Shown here: one piece after another, positions 37,054 through 46,133 of the stretch
How the letters are laid out: the number at the start of each line of letters is the position of its first letter
How positions within the stretch are numbered: position 1 is the stretch's first letter
Assembly: GCF_900107415.1 (NCBI RefSeq)
Contig: NZ_FNPX01000014.1
Coordinates: 39,207-103,206, forward strand
Origin: Jannaschia faecimaris
GTDB taxonomy: Bacteria > Pseudomonadota > Alphaproteobacteria > Rhodobacterales > Rhodobacteraceae
DNA: 64,000 bases
Direction: 5' to 3'
The notes under the pieces: model-generated
What the model saw: the letters and a program-made list of their open reading frames with translations, nothing else
The model's database searches: none
What the model was told of the DNA's origin: nothing
Made by a program: the position numbers and the translations under genes

Positions 37054-38105
37054 TGCTCGTCCTGATTCTGGCCGCCGCGATCTGGGGGATGGGGGCGTTC
37101 ATGAAGACGCCCGTGCAGGCCCGTGGTCTGATGTTGGCGCTGTTGTATGTCGCGGTGCTGTTCGTGCAGTTCGCGTTGCCCAGTGGGCACCCTTTGCGAG
37201 AGTCTCTGGGCGGGTCGCCGGGGCAATGGCTGGTTTTCGGTGCGATGGTCGGGGGAATTCTGGTTTATCGCCGCATTCTGGGCCGGGTTCGCGCCCGCGC
37301 GCAGGCCGCGGAGGCCAAGCGGGAGGAGGCCGAAGCCCCGGCGCAGACCGGACCGTTTTCGGACGTGGAACTGGAACGATACGCGCGGCACATCGTTTTG
37401 CGAGAGGTCGGTGGGACCGGCCAGAAAGCCCTGAAGAATGCGAAAGTCCTGGTCGTCGGGGCCGGGGGGCTCGGCTCGCCGATCCTTCTCTATCTGGGTG
37501 CCGCGGGTGTGGGGACCATCGGGGTTATCGACGATGATGTGGTCGCTCTCTCGAACCTGCAACGGCAGATCATTCATTCCGACGCGCGCAGCGGGCAACC
37601 CAAGGTCTTCTCTGCGGAAGCGGGTATCCGGGCAGTCAACCCGCATGTGATGGTGCGCCCCTACAATCGACGCCTGACCGCCGATATCGCCCCGGAGCTG
37701 TTCGCGGACTACGATCTGATCGTGGACGGCTCCGACAGTTTTTCAACCCGCGATATGGTCAACGCCGCCGCTGTTGCTGCGCGCAAACCTTTGATTGCGG
37801 GGGCAATTACGCAATGGGAGGGGCAGGTCACGCTCTACGATCCCGCGAACGACGCACCCTGCCTGACTTGCCTGTTCCCCGATGCGCCCGCGCCGGGCCT
37901 GGCCCCAAGCTGTGCCGAGGCGGGCGTGGTCGGCGCGCTCCCCGGCATCGTCGGGTCGATCATGGCGCTGGAAGTGATCAAGGAGATCACGGGGGCCGGA
38001 ACCACCCTGCGCGGCACGATGCTGCTTTGGGATGGGCTGGACACGGATGCGCGGCGTGTAAAGATCGGGCGCCGTGCCGGTTGCGCCACCTGCGGGGCCG
38101 TCTGA
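37050..38105 (+). CDS. HesA/MoeB/ThiF family adenylyltransferase with N-terminal membrane segments
   Basis: A 351-residue protein. Residues 1-75 hold two hydrophobic segments ([17 protein letters not shown] and [18 protein letters not shown]), an unusual membrane anchor; then a charged linker precedes a MoeB-type E1 domain: nucleotide loop [17 protein letters not shown], the [14 protein letters not shown] segment, and zinc-binding cysteine pairs CLTC and CATC. It should adenylate the C-terminus of MoaD or ThiS. The rhodanese domain of some relatives is missing. It overlaps dut by 4 nt. Confidence 0.88.
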   Translation: MMLVLILAAAIWGMGAFMKTPVQARGLMLALLYVAVLFVQFALPSGHPLRESLGGSPGQWLVFGAMVGGILVYRRILGRVRARAQAAEAKREEAEAPAQTGPFSDVELERYARHIVLREVGGTGQKALKNAKVLVVGAGGLGSPILLYLGAAGVGTIGVIDDDVVALSNLQRQIIHSDARSGQPKVFSAEAGIRAVNPHVMVRPYNRRLTADIAPELFADYDLIVDGSDSFSTRDMVNAAAVAARKPLIAGAITQWEGQVTLYDPANDAPCLTCLFPDAPAPGLAPSCAEAGVVGALPGIVGSIMALEVIKEITGAGTTLRGTMLLWDGLDTDARRVKIGRRAGCATCGAV

Positions 38106-38168
38106 CCCCTTGGCACCTTCGCCCGACGCCTGCATCATGTACCGACTCAACCCCGGAGATTGCCCCAG

Positions 38169-38954
38169 ATGAAGACCCTCGCCTTGCTCCTGACCGTCGG
38201 CTTGGCCGCGCCCGCTTTCGCCGATGGGCATCTGCCCGATCTTGGCGGCCGGACCGTCACCATCGCAACCGAGGACGCCTATCCGCCGCTCCAGTTCAAG
38301 GACCCGGCCACCGGGGAGGCTATCGGATGGGAATACGATGCGATGGCTGAAATCGCCGCGCGCCTGAACATCACGCCCGTTTACGAAAACATCAGCTGGG
38401 ACGCGATGATTCCGGCCGTTTCGGAAGGACAGATGGATATGGGCATGACCGGCATTACCATCCGCGACGACCGCAAGGAGGTTGTCGATTTCTCGGATGC
38501 CTATATGCGCTCGGAAATGGTGATGATGGTCCGGGGCGAGGAAGACCGGTTCACGGATGCCGCTGGTTTCGCCGCCAATGACGATCTGCTGATGGCCGCG
38601 CAACCCGGTACCACGCCTTTCTATGTGGGTGTCTACGACGTGCTGGACGGGGACGAGGGAAACCCGCGCATCAAGCTGTTCGAAACTTTCGGGGCAACAG
38701 TTCAGGCCCTGCGCGCGGGCGACGTTGACCTAATCTTGACCGATGGAACGGCGGGCAACGGCTATGTCGAAGCGTCGGACGGCGCGCTCAAGATCATCGG
38801 GGAGACGTTGGGGACCGAGGACTTCGGCTTCATCTTCCCCAAGGACAGCGATCTCGTATCCGCGATCAACGCCGCCATTGCTTCGATGAAGGATGATGGA
38901 ACGATCGATGCGCTGAACCGGAAGTGGTTCCTCGACTACAAGCTGGGTGGTTAG
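38169..38954 (+). CDS. Amino-acid-type ABC transporter substrate-binding protein (SBP_bac_3)
   Basis: A 261-residue periplasmic protein of the polar-amino-acid binding family (SBP_bac_3). It has a signal peptide ([18 protein letters not shown]), then [20 protein letters not shown] and [21 protein letters not shown], the ligand-binding motifs with the key arginine of the RxxxDFS loop. The ligand is unknown. The ATG at 38169 is preceded by GGAG at 10 nt. It precedes a matching permease gene. Confidence 0.9.
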   Translation: MKTLALLLTVGLAAPAFADGHLPDLGGRTVTIATEDAYPPLQFKDPATGEAIGWEYDAMAEIAARLNITPVYENISWDAMIPAVSEGQMDMGMTGITIRDDRKEVVDFSDAYMRSEMVMMVRGEEDRFTDAAGFAANDDLLMAAQPGTTPFYVGVYDVLDGDEGNPRIKLFETFGATVQALRAGDVDLILTDGTAGNGYVEASDGALKIIGETLGTEDFGFIFPKDSDLVSAINAAIASMKDDGTIDALNRKWFLDYKLGG

Positions 38955-38978
38955 GAACCTTGATCCGACACACCATCC

Positions 38979-39001
38979 AAGCGCCTTTGTCGTAGGCGCT
39001 T
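38979..39001 (+). other. Intercistronic hairpin at the permease start
   Basis: AAGCGCCT (38979-38986) pairs with AGGCGCTT (38994-39001), a perfect 8-bp stem. The distal arm covers the first two bases of the TTG assigned as the permease start, so it may both protect the binding-protein mRNA and repress permease translation. The function is inferred. Confidence 0.5.
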
Positions 39002-39788
39002 GCCCCCGCCATTGAAATCCGACCGCGACTTTCCGTGGTGGCTCCTGGCCGTGGCCGTCCTCTTGGGGACAGCCTATGTCGTGATTCTGATGGACGATGG
39101 CGCGCGGCAGGTTCTGAGCACGCTCAGGCGCGGCATCTGGATCACGGTGCTGGTGACCGTCACGGGTTTTGTCGCGGCGTCGGTCGTCGGTATGGTGCTT
39201 GCGTTGATGTCGCTGTCCGGATCGATCGTGGCTCGGCAGGCAGCGCGATTCTATATCGAGATCATTCGCGGAATCCCGATCCTCGTCCTGCTGCTCTACG
39301 TCGCCTTTGTTCTGGCCCCGGCGCTGGTGGCACTGTGGAACTGGATCGGCCTGCCCGAGGCTCGTACCCGCGACTTCCCGCTGTTGTGGCGGGCGGTCCT
39401 CGCCTTGGTAATCGCCTATTCCTCCTTCATTGCCGAAGTGTTTCGGGCCGGATTGCAGTCGGTCGACGCGGGGCAGATCGAAGCTGCGAAGGCATTGGGC
39501 CTGAAACGGTTCCACATCTTCCGGCACATCGTTCTGCCGCAGGCCGTGCGGACGATCCTGCCGCCGCTGGGGAACGATTTCGTCGCGATGGTGAAGGATT
39601 CCTCGCTGGTTTCGGTCGTGGGCGTGATGGACATCGCGCAATTGGGCAAGCTGACGGCGGCGGGCAACTTTCGCTATTTCGAGACCTATAATGTCGTCGC
39701 ACTGATCTATCTCACGATGACGATCCTGCTGTCGCTTGGCCTGCGGAAGCTGGAGCGAAAACTCGGCACGTTCGAGCGCCGCGGGTAA
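39000..39788 (+). CDS. Amino-acid-type ABC transporter permease (HisM-like)
   Basis: A 262-residue BPD_transp_1 permease with five to six helices. The EAA loop near residue 160-180 (QIEAAKALGLKRFHIFRHIV, then LPQAVRTILPPLGN) is well conserved. The start is a TTG at 39000, which lies in a hairpin; a second TTG at 39012 is also possible. No ATG precedes DRDFPWW. No ATP-binding subunit is encoded beside it, so it must borrow an ATPase encoded elsewhere. Confidence 0.88.
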   Translation: MPPPLKSDRDFPWWLLAVAVLLGTAYVVILMDDGARQVLSTLRRGIWITVLVTVTGFVAASVVGMVLALMSLSGSIVARQAARFYIEIIRGIPILVLLLYVAFVLAPALVALWNWIGLPEARTRDFPLLWRAVLALVIAYSSFIAEVFRAGLQSVDAGQIEAAKALGLKRFHIFRHIVLPQAVRTILPPLGNDFVAMVKDSSLVSVVGVMDIAQLGKLTAAGNFRYFETYNVVALIYLTMTILLSLGLRKLERKLGTFERRG

Positions 39789-39830
39789 GTTGTCGCACCC
39801 CCCTGTCATTTGCATGGCAGGGCGATACAT

Positions 39831-39854
39831 CCGTTTCAGAAATTACTGAAACGG
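39831..39854. promoter_or_regulatory. Palindromic operator before the GbsR-type regulator
   Basis: CCGTTTCAG (39831-39839) and CTGAAACGG (39846-39854) form perfect 9-bp inverted arms around 6 nt. The site ends 5 nt before the ATG of the GbsR/MarR-type gene, where a ribosome-binding site would normally stand, and there is no clear ribosome-binding site. It is the likely binding site for the regulator itself, giving autorepression of the gbsR-cydAB unit. Confidence 0.6.
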
Positions 39855-39859
39855 CGAAC

Positions 39860-40411
39860 ATGACACTTACACCGCTCCAACAGGACTTCATTCTGCACTT
39901 CGGCGAAATGGGCAGCCGTTGGGGCATGAACCGTACGGTTGGGCAGATCTATGCCCTGCTCTTCCTGTCCAGGGACCCGCTGAACGCCGAGACGATCACC
40001 GAGAAACTGCGCGTCAGCCGCTCGAATACGTCGATGGGCCTGAAGGAATTGCAGGCGTGGAACCTGGTTCGCCTGCGCCACATTCCCGGCGATCGGCGCG
40101 ACTATTTCACCACGCCAGACGACCTTTGGGAGATCGTGCGAACACTGGTCGCGGAGCGGCGTAAGCGAGAGGTGGACCCCACTTTGACCAAGCTTCGCGA
40201 GATCGAACTGAGCGGCCCACAGGGTGATCCCTACGCCGAGGCGCGGATCGCGGAATTGCGCGAGATGATTGAAATGATGACGCAATTCCACGACGAGATG
40301 AACCGTTTGGAAACCGAGCGGTTGGTGCAACTGATGACGATGGGCCGAAAGCTGGGCGGAATGCTCGAAAAGGCCCCCCGCTTGAATCCCTTCCGGAGGA
40401 CAACGAAATGA
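39860..40411 (+). CDS. GbsR/MarR family transcriptional regulator
   Basis: A 183-residue winged-helix protein. The N-terminal DNA-binding domain is recognisable from MGSRWGMNRTVGQIYALLFL, TITEKLRVSRSNTSMGLKEL (recognition helix) and HIPGDRRDYFTT (wing); the C-terminal part is helical and may dimerise. GbsR-type repressors respond to small solutes such as choline. It overlaps the oxidase subunit gene by 4 nt and is preceded by a perfect palindrome, so it probably controls the oxidase operon. Confidence 0.88.
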   Translation: MTLTPLQQDFILHFGEMGSRWGMNRTVGQIYALLFLSRDPLNAETITEKLRVSRSNTSMGLKELQAWNLVRLRHIPGDRRDYFTTPDDLWEIVRTLVAERRKREVDPTLTKLREIELSGPQGDPYAEARIAELREMIEMMTQFHDEMNRLETERLVQLMTMGRKLGGMLEKAPRLNPFRRTTK

Positions 40412-41841
40412 TGGACACCCTGATACTGAGCCGAATTCAGTTCGCGGCCAACATCTCGTTCCATATCCTGTTTCCCACGATCACCATCGCGCTGGGTTGG
40501 TTTCTGCTGTTCTTCAAGCTGCGCTTCCAGTGGACGGGCGACCTCAAGTGGATGGAGGCCTATCGCTTTTGGGTGAAGATTTTCGCCCTGTCGTTCGCGA
40601 TGGGTGTCGTGTCGGGAATCACCATGTCGTTTCAGTTCGGGACAAATTGGCCGGGTTTCATGGAGACCGTCGGCAACATCGCGGGTCCGCTGCTGGCTTA
40701 CGAGGTGATGACCGCCTTCTTCCTTGAGGCTGTATTCATCGGTATCATGCTCTTCGGGTTCAGCCGAGTTCCCGGCTGGTTGCACACGACGGCGACCTTC
40801 CTCGTCGCGTTCGGCACGACCGTCTCAACGTTCTGGATCATCGTGCTGAATTCCTGGATGCACACGCCCCAAGGCTTCGAGATGATCGACGGTGTGGCCT
40901 TTGCGACCAGCTGGTGGGACATCATCTTCAACCCGTCGATGCCGTACCGTCTGGCGCATATGCTGCTGGCGTCGGGTCTCACCGTGTCCTTCCTTATCGC
41001 AGGGATATCGGCGTTGCGCTGGCTCTTGGGCGACCGCAAGAAAAGCGTCCGGTCGTCGATGCGCGCCGGGCTTATCTTCGGTGCGATCCTGATCCCTATA
41101 CAAATATTCGCCGGTGACATGCATGGCCTGAACACTCTGGAGCATCAGCCGCAGAAGGTCGCCGCGATGGAGGGTAATTGGGAAACCGGGCCGAATACGC
41201 CGCTGGTCCTGTTTGCCCTGCCGAATGAGGAGACGCGTTCGAACGACTACGAGATCGCGATTCCGGATTTGGCGTCGATCATCCTGACGCACTCCGCCGA
41301 CGGTGTGGTTCCCGGCCTGAACGATTTCGTGGCCGAGGACGGGACGGTACTGCACCCGCCCGTCGGCAAGGTTTTCTGGTCGTTTCGCGTTATGGTGGCA
41401 ACGGGCATGGCGATGCTCCTCCTTTCCTGGGGGTCGGTCGCACTGATGGCACGCAAGAATGCTGAAGGCCGCCGCCTGCAGATCGACCGCTTGCCCAAGC
41501 TTCTGCTTATCGCGCTTGTGCCGATGGCGCTGTCGGGTTGGGTTGCCACGTTGGCCGGCTGGTATACGACTGAAATCGGGCGCCAACCTTGGCTGGTCCA
41601 AGGCGTGATGACGACCGAGATGGCAGTGGCCGATGTGCCCGCGCCGTTGGTTCTTTCGACGCTGCTTGGCTACCTGGCGATCTATGCAGCCCTGCTGCTG
41701 GCCTACATCGGGGTGGTCGTCTACCTCGCCGTCAAGGCGCGACATGATGATCCCCTAGACAGTTTGACGCCCTCTTCGGGCGAGGCAGTGGTGGACGTGA
41801 TCTCGCGCGATAAGCGCGGGGCCGCGATCCCGGCGGAGTAG
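40408..41841 (+). CDS. cydA: Cytochrome bd-type ubiquinol oxidase subunit I (CioA-like)
   Basis: A 477-residue membrane oxidase subunit with about nine helices that carries haems b558, b595 and d. Haem-ligand region ISFHILFPTITIALGW is at the N-terminus (histidine 19 numbering from the first ATG), and the quinol-binding Q-loop with FAGDMHGLNTLEHQPQKVAA is short, as in the cyanide-insensitive (CioA) type. It reduces oxygen to water without pumping protons. Two tandem ATGs stand at 40408 and 40411, with GGAGG upstream. Confidence 0.93.
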   Translation: MMDTLILSRIQFAANISFHILFPTITIALGWFLLFFKLRFQWTGDLKWMEAYRFWVKIFALSFAMGVVSGITMSFQFGTNWPGFMETVGNIAGPLLAYEVMTAFFLEAVFIGIMLFGFSRVPGWLHTTATFLVAFGTTVSTFWIIVLNSWMHTPQGFEMIDGVAFATSWWDIIFNPSMPYRLAHMLLASGLTVSFLIAGISALRWLLGDRKKSVRSSMRAGLIFGAILIPIQIFAGDMHGLNTLEHQPQKVAAMEGNWETGPNTPLVLFALPNEETRSNDYEIAIPDLASIILTHSADGVVPGLNDFVAEDGTVLHPPVGKVFWSFRVMVATGMAMLLLSWGSVALMARKNAEGRRLQIDRLPKLLLIALVPMALSGWVATLAGWYTTEIGRQPWLVQGVMTTEMAVADVPAPLVLSTLLGYLAIYAALLLAYIGVVVYLAVKARHDDPLDSLTPSSGEAVVDVISRDKRGAAIPAE

Positions 41842-41846
41842 AGCGC

Positions 41847-42863
41847 ATGGAACTGTTCGGATACGCTGATGAGATCTGGCTGCCCTTCGTCTTTGCGACG
41901 CTGATGGGTGTGTCGATCCTGCTTTATGTTATCCTCGACGGCTATGATCTGGGCGTCGGCATCCTGACGCTCTTTGCCGAGGATGACGCGCAGAAGGACA
42001 TGATGGTCGCGTCGATCGGGCCATTCTGGGACGCGAATGAAACCTGGCTGGTTCTGGCAATCGGGCTTCTGCTGGTGGCGTTCCCGGCAGCGCATGGGTT
42101 AATCTTGTCGACACTTTATCTGCCTGTTTTCTTCCTCTTGGTCGGGCTGATCCTGCGTGGCGTCTCGTTCGAGTTTCGGGTGAAGGCGCGCGCCAAGTAT
42201 AAAAGCTTCTGGAACGGCATGTTTTTCGCGGGATCCCTTCTCGCCACGTTGAGTCAGGGTTTCATGCTGGGCCTCTACGTGATGGGCCTTCAGTTCAACA
42301 CCGGGACGTTTGTGTTTGCCGTGCTTTGTGCGCTGGCGCTGACGGTGGGTTATGCGTTCATCGGAGCGACATGGCTCATCCTCAAGGGCGAGGCATCGTT
42401 GCAGGTGAACGCTGTACGCTGGGCCAAGAACTGCATCTGGGGACTGGTCGTGGGGATTGGTGCGATTTCGGTCGCGACGCCCTTGGTCAGCACGCGCATT
42501 TTCGACCGTTGGTTCGTTTGGCCCGACATGCTTTGGCTGTCACCAATGCCGATCCTGTCTCTGGCGCTGTTGGCGCTGCTCTGGCGGTCTTTGGCGCATC
42601 TGCCGCAGGAAAACGACCGCTGGGCCTGGGCCCCGTTCGTATCGGCGCTGGGACTGTTCACGTTGGCCTTCCTTGGTCTGGCTTACAGCTTCTATCCCTA
42701 TGTCGTTCCCGAAAAGCTGACCATCTGGGAGGCGGCGAGCGCGCCGGAAAGCCTTATCATTATCTTGATTGGGGCGTGTGTCGTGGTACCGACCATTCTG
42801 GCCTACACGGCGCTGGCCTATTGGGTGTTCCGCGGCAAGGCCAAGGCTCTGCGCTACGATTGA
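41847..42863 (+). CDS. cydB: Cytochrome bd-type ubiquinol oxidase subunit II (CioB-like)
   Basis: A 338-residue integral membrane protein with about eight helices. The typical N-terminus LYVILDGYDLGVGILTLF and GPFWDANETWLVLAIGLLLV identify CydB. It pairs with subunit I encoded 5 nt upstream; GGAG overlaps the end of that gene. No cydX-like small ORF was found in the 21 nt between this stop and the terminator. The cydDC assembly transporter is not in the window. Confidence 0.94.
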   Translation: MELFGYADEIWLPFVFATLMGVSILLYVILDGYDLGVGILTLFAEDDAQKDMMVASIGPFWDANETWLVLAIGLLLVAFPAAHGLILSTLYLPVFFLLVGLILRGVSFEFRVKARAKYKSFWNGMFFAGSLLATLSQGFMLGLYVMGLQFNTGTFVFAVLCALALTVGYAFIGATWLILKGEASLQVNAVRWAKNCIWGLVVGIGAISVATPLVSTRIFDRWFVWPDMLWLSPMPILSLALLALLWRSLAHLPQENDRWAWAPFVSALGLFTLAFLGLAYSFYPYVVPEKLTIWEAASAPESLIIILIGACVVVPTILAYTALAYWVFRGKAKALRYD

Positions 42864-42884
42864 CGGACGAACGGGCACGAAAAA

Positions 42885-42912
42885 GGATCCGGCGTTTCGC
42901 AACGCCGGATCC
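42885..42912. terminator. Bidirectional terminator between oxidase and osmoprotectant operons
   Basis: GGATCCGGCGTT (42885-42896) and its perfect complement (42901-42912) close around the tetraloop TCGC. AAAA stands on the left and TTG on the right, so on the minus strand the hairpin is followed by CTTTTTCG. The two operons converge here, so it probably serves both. Confidence 0.85.
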
Positions 42913-42932
42913 TTGTCGTCTCTCCGGTTGGT

Positions 42933-43997
42933 TCAGGCGGCCGAAGCGGCGCGCCGGGCCGGATCAGCGGCTTCCACGGGGACCAGCGCCTTGACCAGAT
43001 CGCGCATGTGCAACAGGCCGATCTGCTGGCCGTTTTCCATGACACGATAGTGCAGGTTCGTGTCGCCCTCGGATATTGAGATGACCGACTCCAGGTTCTG
43101 CATCGGGTCGACGTCGCCCGCGATGTTGGTGCCCGGCTGGTCGGTCTTCTCCATGATCGACCGGACGCGCAGAACACGGGCGCGGTTGATGTCGGCAATG
43201 AAGTCGATGATGTAATCGTCATTCGGGTTGAGCAAGATATGCTGCGGCTCACCCTGCTGTACGACGGCACCGTCTTTCAGAATGACGAGGTGATCGGCCA
43301 GCTTCAGCGCTTCGTCCAGGTCGTGAGTGATGAACACGATGGTCTTGTGCAGTTCGCGCTGAAGCTCAAGCAGCAGGTCCTGCATGTCGGTCCGGATCAG
43401 TGGGTCGAGGGCCGAGAAGGCTTCGTCCATCAGCATGATCTCCGAGTCGGATGACAGGGCGCGGGCGATGCCCACACGCTGCTGCATGCCGCCCGAAAGT
43501 TGGCCGGGGTAATGCTCCTCGTAGCCCTTGAGCCCGACCCGTTCGAGCCACTTGCGCCCCTCTGTGTCGGCGATCTCGGGCGACTCGCCGCGAACGCGAC
43601 GCGACATGCCAGCATTTGCCAAAACCGTCTGGTGGGGGAACAGCGCGAACTTCTGGAAAACCATCGACATGGTGTTCTGTCGCAATTCGGCCAAGCGCGC
43701 CTCGTTGTAGGCCAGCACGTCCTCGCCGTTAACAATGACCTCCCCCGCCGTCGGATCGATCAGGCGGTTCAGGTGCCGGATCAGGGTTGATTTCCCTGAC
43801 CCTGACAGACCCATGATGACCGTGATCTCACCTTCGCGGATATCGACGTTTATATCCTGAAGGCCCAGCACATGGCTGTACTGGTCAAGCAGTTCCGGTT
43901 TCCCGAGGCCGGCCTTCACGTGCTCCATCATGGCTTCGGGGTTGGTGCCGAAGATCTTGTAAAGATGACGGATCGAAACTTTGATTTCCTTACTCAT
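42933..43997 (-). CDS. proV: Glycine betaine/L-proline ABC transporter ATP-binding protein (ProV/OpuAA)
   Basis: A 354-residue ATPase. The N-terminus (VSIRHLYKIFGTNPEAM) and GLSGSGKSTLIRHLNRL (Walker A near residue 63), LSGGMQQRVGIARAL and LMDEAFSALDPLIR are typical of ProV. The C-terminal 80 residues resemble a single CBS-like regulatory domain (RVMENGQQIGLLHMRDL) that can sense ionic strength. It shares one base with the permease stop (TGATG). It is the last gene of the operon. Confidence 0.94.
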   Translation of the reverse strand: MSKEIKVSIRHLYKIFGTNPEAMMEHVKAGLGKPELLDQYSHVLGLQDINVDIREGEITVIMGLSGSGKSTLIRHLNRLIDPTAGEVIVNGEDVLAYNEARLAELRQNTMSMVFQKFALFPHQTVLANAGMSRRVRGESPEIADTEGRKWLERVGLKGYEEHYPGQLSGGMQQRVGIARALSSDSEIMLMDEAFSALDPLIRTDMQDLLLELQRELHKTIVFITHDLDEALKLADHLVILKDGAVVQQGEPQHILLNPNDDYIIDFIADINRARVLRVRSIMEKTDQPGTNIAGDVDPMQNLESVISISEGDTNLHYRVMENGQQIGLLHMRDLVKALVPVEAADPARRAASAA

Positions 43998-45046
43998 CAG
44001 CGCGCACTCGTATCGATACGGCCAAGAGCGGCCTTGGTGGAGCGGTCCAGAAGGACCGCGAGAAGGACGATGCAGAAGCCGGCCACCAGGCCGACGCCCA
44101 GTTCAAGGTTCCGAATACCGGCAAGGACCTTCACGCCCAGACCCGGTGCGGACACCAGTGAGGCGATGACGACCATGGCCAGCGACATCATGATGGTCTG
44201 GTTGATGCCCGCCATGATGTTGGGCAACGCCAGCGGCACCTGCACCCCCCAGAGTTTCTGCCGCGAGGACATGCCAAAGGCGTCGGCCGCCTCGATCACG
44301 TCCTTGTCCACCAGGCGGATACCAAGGTCGGTCAGGCGGATCACCGGGACGATTGCATAAAGGATGATCGCGATGCCGTAGAGCTTGGACTCGGTCACGG
44401 AGAACAGGAAGATGAGCGGAACAAGGTACACGAACGTCGGCAGCGTCTGAAGCATGTCGAGGACTGGAATCGCCATCTTCTGCAAAATGTTAGACCGGGA
44501 CATCGCGATGCCGATAGGCACGCCTAAAAGAACTGCGATTATTGTACAGACGAAGATGATCGACAGCGTCTTGATCGCGTCGTCGTAGTAATTGATGAAC
44601 GCCATGAAGAGGAACGAGCAAGCGACCAGCGCGGTCACCCCGACCTTTTTGGTGGCGAACCAGGTTATGATCACCAAAAGCGGGATCATTATGAACCACG
44701 GCACGGCCTCGAAACCGACCAGAGCCCAGTCCAGCATCCATGACAGCGGTTGCGTGATCGGGTCCAGAACGACCTTCAGCGGGTCCTTGATGGCCAGGAA
44801 ACCCTGCTCGACCGATTCAGTCATATCGCGGGAACGGGGGATCGATGCGCAGGACTTGTTGAGCGCATCCAATGACGGAAACGGCGTCTGCATAAGGGGG
44901 ACGCCCGGATCCGGCGCGCCTTCGACCGGGGCGGTATTGTTCGCCCGTGCCATCAGTTCCGCCATGGTCATGGGGCCGTCTGTCTTGCCCCCGCCGCACC
45001 AATCTCCGAGACCGATCGACTCGAACAGTCCGTCATACGTTGCCAT
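43997..45046 (-). CDS. proW: Glycine betaine/L-proline ABC transporter permease (ProW/OpuAB)
   Basis: A 349-residue permease. An N-terminal hydrophilic region of about 105 residues precedes the helices, as in ProW of Gram-negative bacteria. The BPD_transp_1 core contains the coupling loop VIEAADAFGMSSRQKLWGVQ followed by ALPNIMAGINQTIMM. It imports an osmoprotectant together with the downstream ATPase and the two upstream binding proteins. A terminator-like hairpin precedes it, so it is probably read at a lower level than the binding proteins. Confidence 0.93.
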   Translation of the reverse strand: MATYDGLFESIGLGDWCGGGKTDGPMTMAELMARANNTAPVEGAPDPGVPLMQTPFPSLDALNKSCASIPRSRDMTESVEQGFLAIKDPLKVVLDPITQPLSWMLDWALVGFEAVPWFIMIPLLVIITWFATKKVGVTALVACSFLFMAFINYYDDAIKTLSIIFVCTIIAVLLGVPIGIAMSRSNILQKMAIPVLDMLQTLPTFVYLVPLIFLFSVTESKLYGIAIILYAIVPVIRLTDLGIRLVDKDVIEAADAFGMSSRQKLWGVQVPLALPNIMAGINQTIMMSLAMVVIASLVSAPGLGVKVLAGIRNLELGVGLVAGFCIVLLAVLLDRSTKAALGRIDTSAR

Positions 45047-45114
45047 GGATTTTCCCCGTTAGTCGTCTGTTTTTATTTTTGGATCGTAAGATTATTCGTA
45101 TCTGTCGAAACGAG

Positions 45115-45138
45115 AAACGGGCCCCGGAGGGCCCGTTT
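45115..45138 (-). terminator. Hairpin after the first betaine-binding protein gene
   Basis: AAACGGGCCC (45115-45124) and GGGCCCGTTT (45129-45138) form a perfect 10-bp stem with a 4-nt loop, 12 nt after the stop codon of the binding-protein gene. On the minus strand it is followed by CTCGTTTCG. It probably attenuates transcription into the permease and ATPase genes. Confidence 0.7.
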
Positions 45139-45149
45139 CCGAAATATGC

Positions 45150-46133
45150 TTACTGGAGCAGCGCAGCCAGCTTTTCACTCGCTGCGTCATTGACCCAGTC
45201 CTTCCAGGTGTCCTGGTAGGTGGTGAGGAAGTAGACAGCGGCTTCATCGGCCGATGCGTTGTTGTCCTCCTGCCAGGCCAGAACTTCACCCATCTGCGCG
45301 TTGGTGAAGCTGACGTTGGTCATCAACTCGGCCAGATCGGGATGACGCTCGACGAAGTCGGTGGTGACGATGGTCTTGACTGGTCCCACGGGGTAGGACG
45401 ACAGGCCGGCTTCTTCGCAGTCCGGGTCGGCGTTGCAGAGGTGGATTTCTTCATTGTATTCGCCCAAGTCGACCGAAACCATCTCGTACTTGCCCAAAAC
45501 GGACGTCGGGGCCCAGTAGTAACCGAGCCAAGGCTCCTTTGCCTCGAAAGCGGCGGCGATCGACGTTGCCATCGTTTCGCCTGAACCATGCTTGAATACC
45601 TCGAAGCCGTTGCCTTCAAGATCAACCGCGGCCGCCAGCGAGGCGTTCACGTTCATGCAGCCCCAGCCTTCGGGGCACTGGTGAAAGCGGCTGTCGACCA
45701 GCTCTGGGTTAGCCAGAAGACCTTCCAGCGTTGCCAGCTCGGGATGCTCGTCGACGACGTACTTGGGAATCCACCAGCCTTCGATACCACCGTCCGAGAG
45801 GACGTCGGTAAGTGTGGTGATCGTGCCAGCCTCGGTGAGCTTGTCATAGGACGGCGCACCATTGATCCACAGCTCGGTCACGATATCGGGCTTGCCGGTC
45901 TCGGAAACGGAGGCCAAAGCAGGCGTCGTTGAGGACGGAATCTTGGTGACATCGCAGCCGTAGCCTTGCTCCATCAGGAATGCCGAGATGGAGGTCACAA
46001 TCGCGGCCGAAGCCCAATTCATTTCAGTGATCGACACTTCACCGCAAGCGGCGTGGCCATCGGCCATGGCGGCGCTGGTGAAGCCAGTCGCAGCGGTGGC
46101 GGCGAAGGCCGTCGTGATCAAAAAATTCTTCAT
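45150..46133 (-). CDS. Glycine betaine-type ABC substrate-binding protein, copy 1
   Basis: A 327-residue periplasmic protein of the OpuAC family, with a signal peptide (MKNFLITTAFAATAATGFTS). Conserved features are ITEMNWASAAIVTSISAFLM near the N-terminus and HGSGETMATSIAAAF and WLGYYWAPTSVLGKYEMV in the centre, with tryptophans that may build the aromatic cage for a trimethylammonium ligand. The ATG at 46133 has GGGAG 10 nt upstream. It is a close paralogue of the gene just upstream; the two share most residues of the mature protein. Confidence 0.9.
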   Translation of the reverse strand: MKNFLITTAFAATAATGFTSAAMADGHAACGEVSITEMNWASAAIVTSISAFLMEQGYGCDVTKIPSSTTPALASVSETGKPDIVTELWINGAPSYDKLTEAGTITTLTDVLSDGGIEGWWIPKYVVDEHPELATLEGLLANPELVDSRFHQCPEGWGCMNVNASLAAAVDLEGNGFEVFKHGSGETMATSIAAAFEAKEPWLGYYWAPTSVLGKYEMVSVDLGEYNEEIHLCNADPDCEEAGLSSYPVGPVKTIVTTDFVERHPDLAELMTNVSFTNAQMGEVLAWQEDNNASADEAAVYFLTTYQDTWKDWVNDAASEKLAALLQ

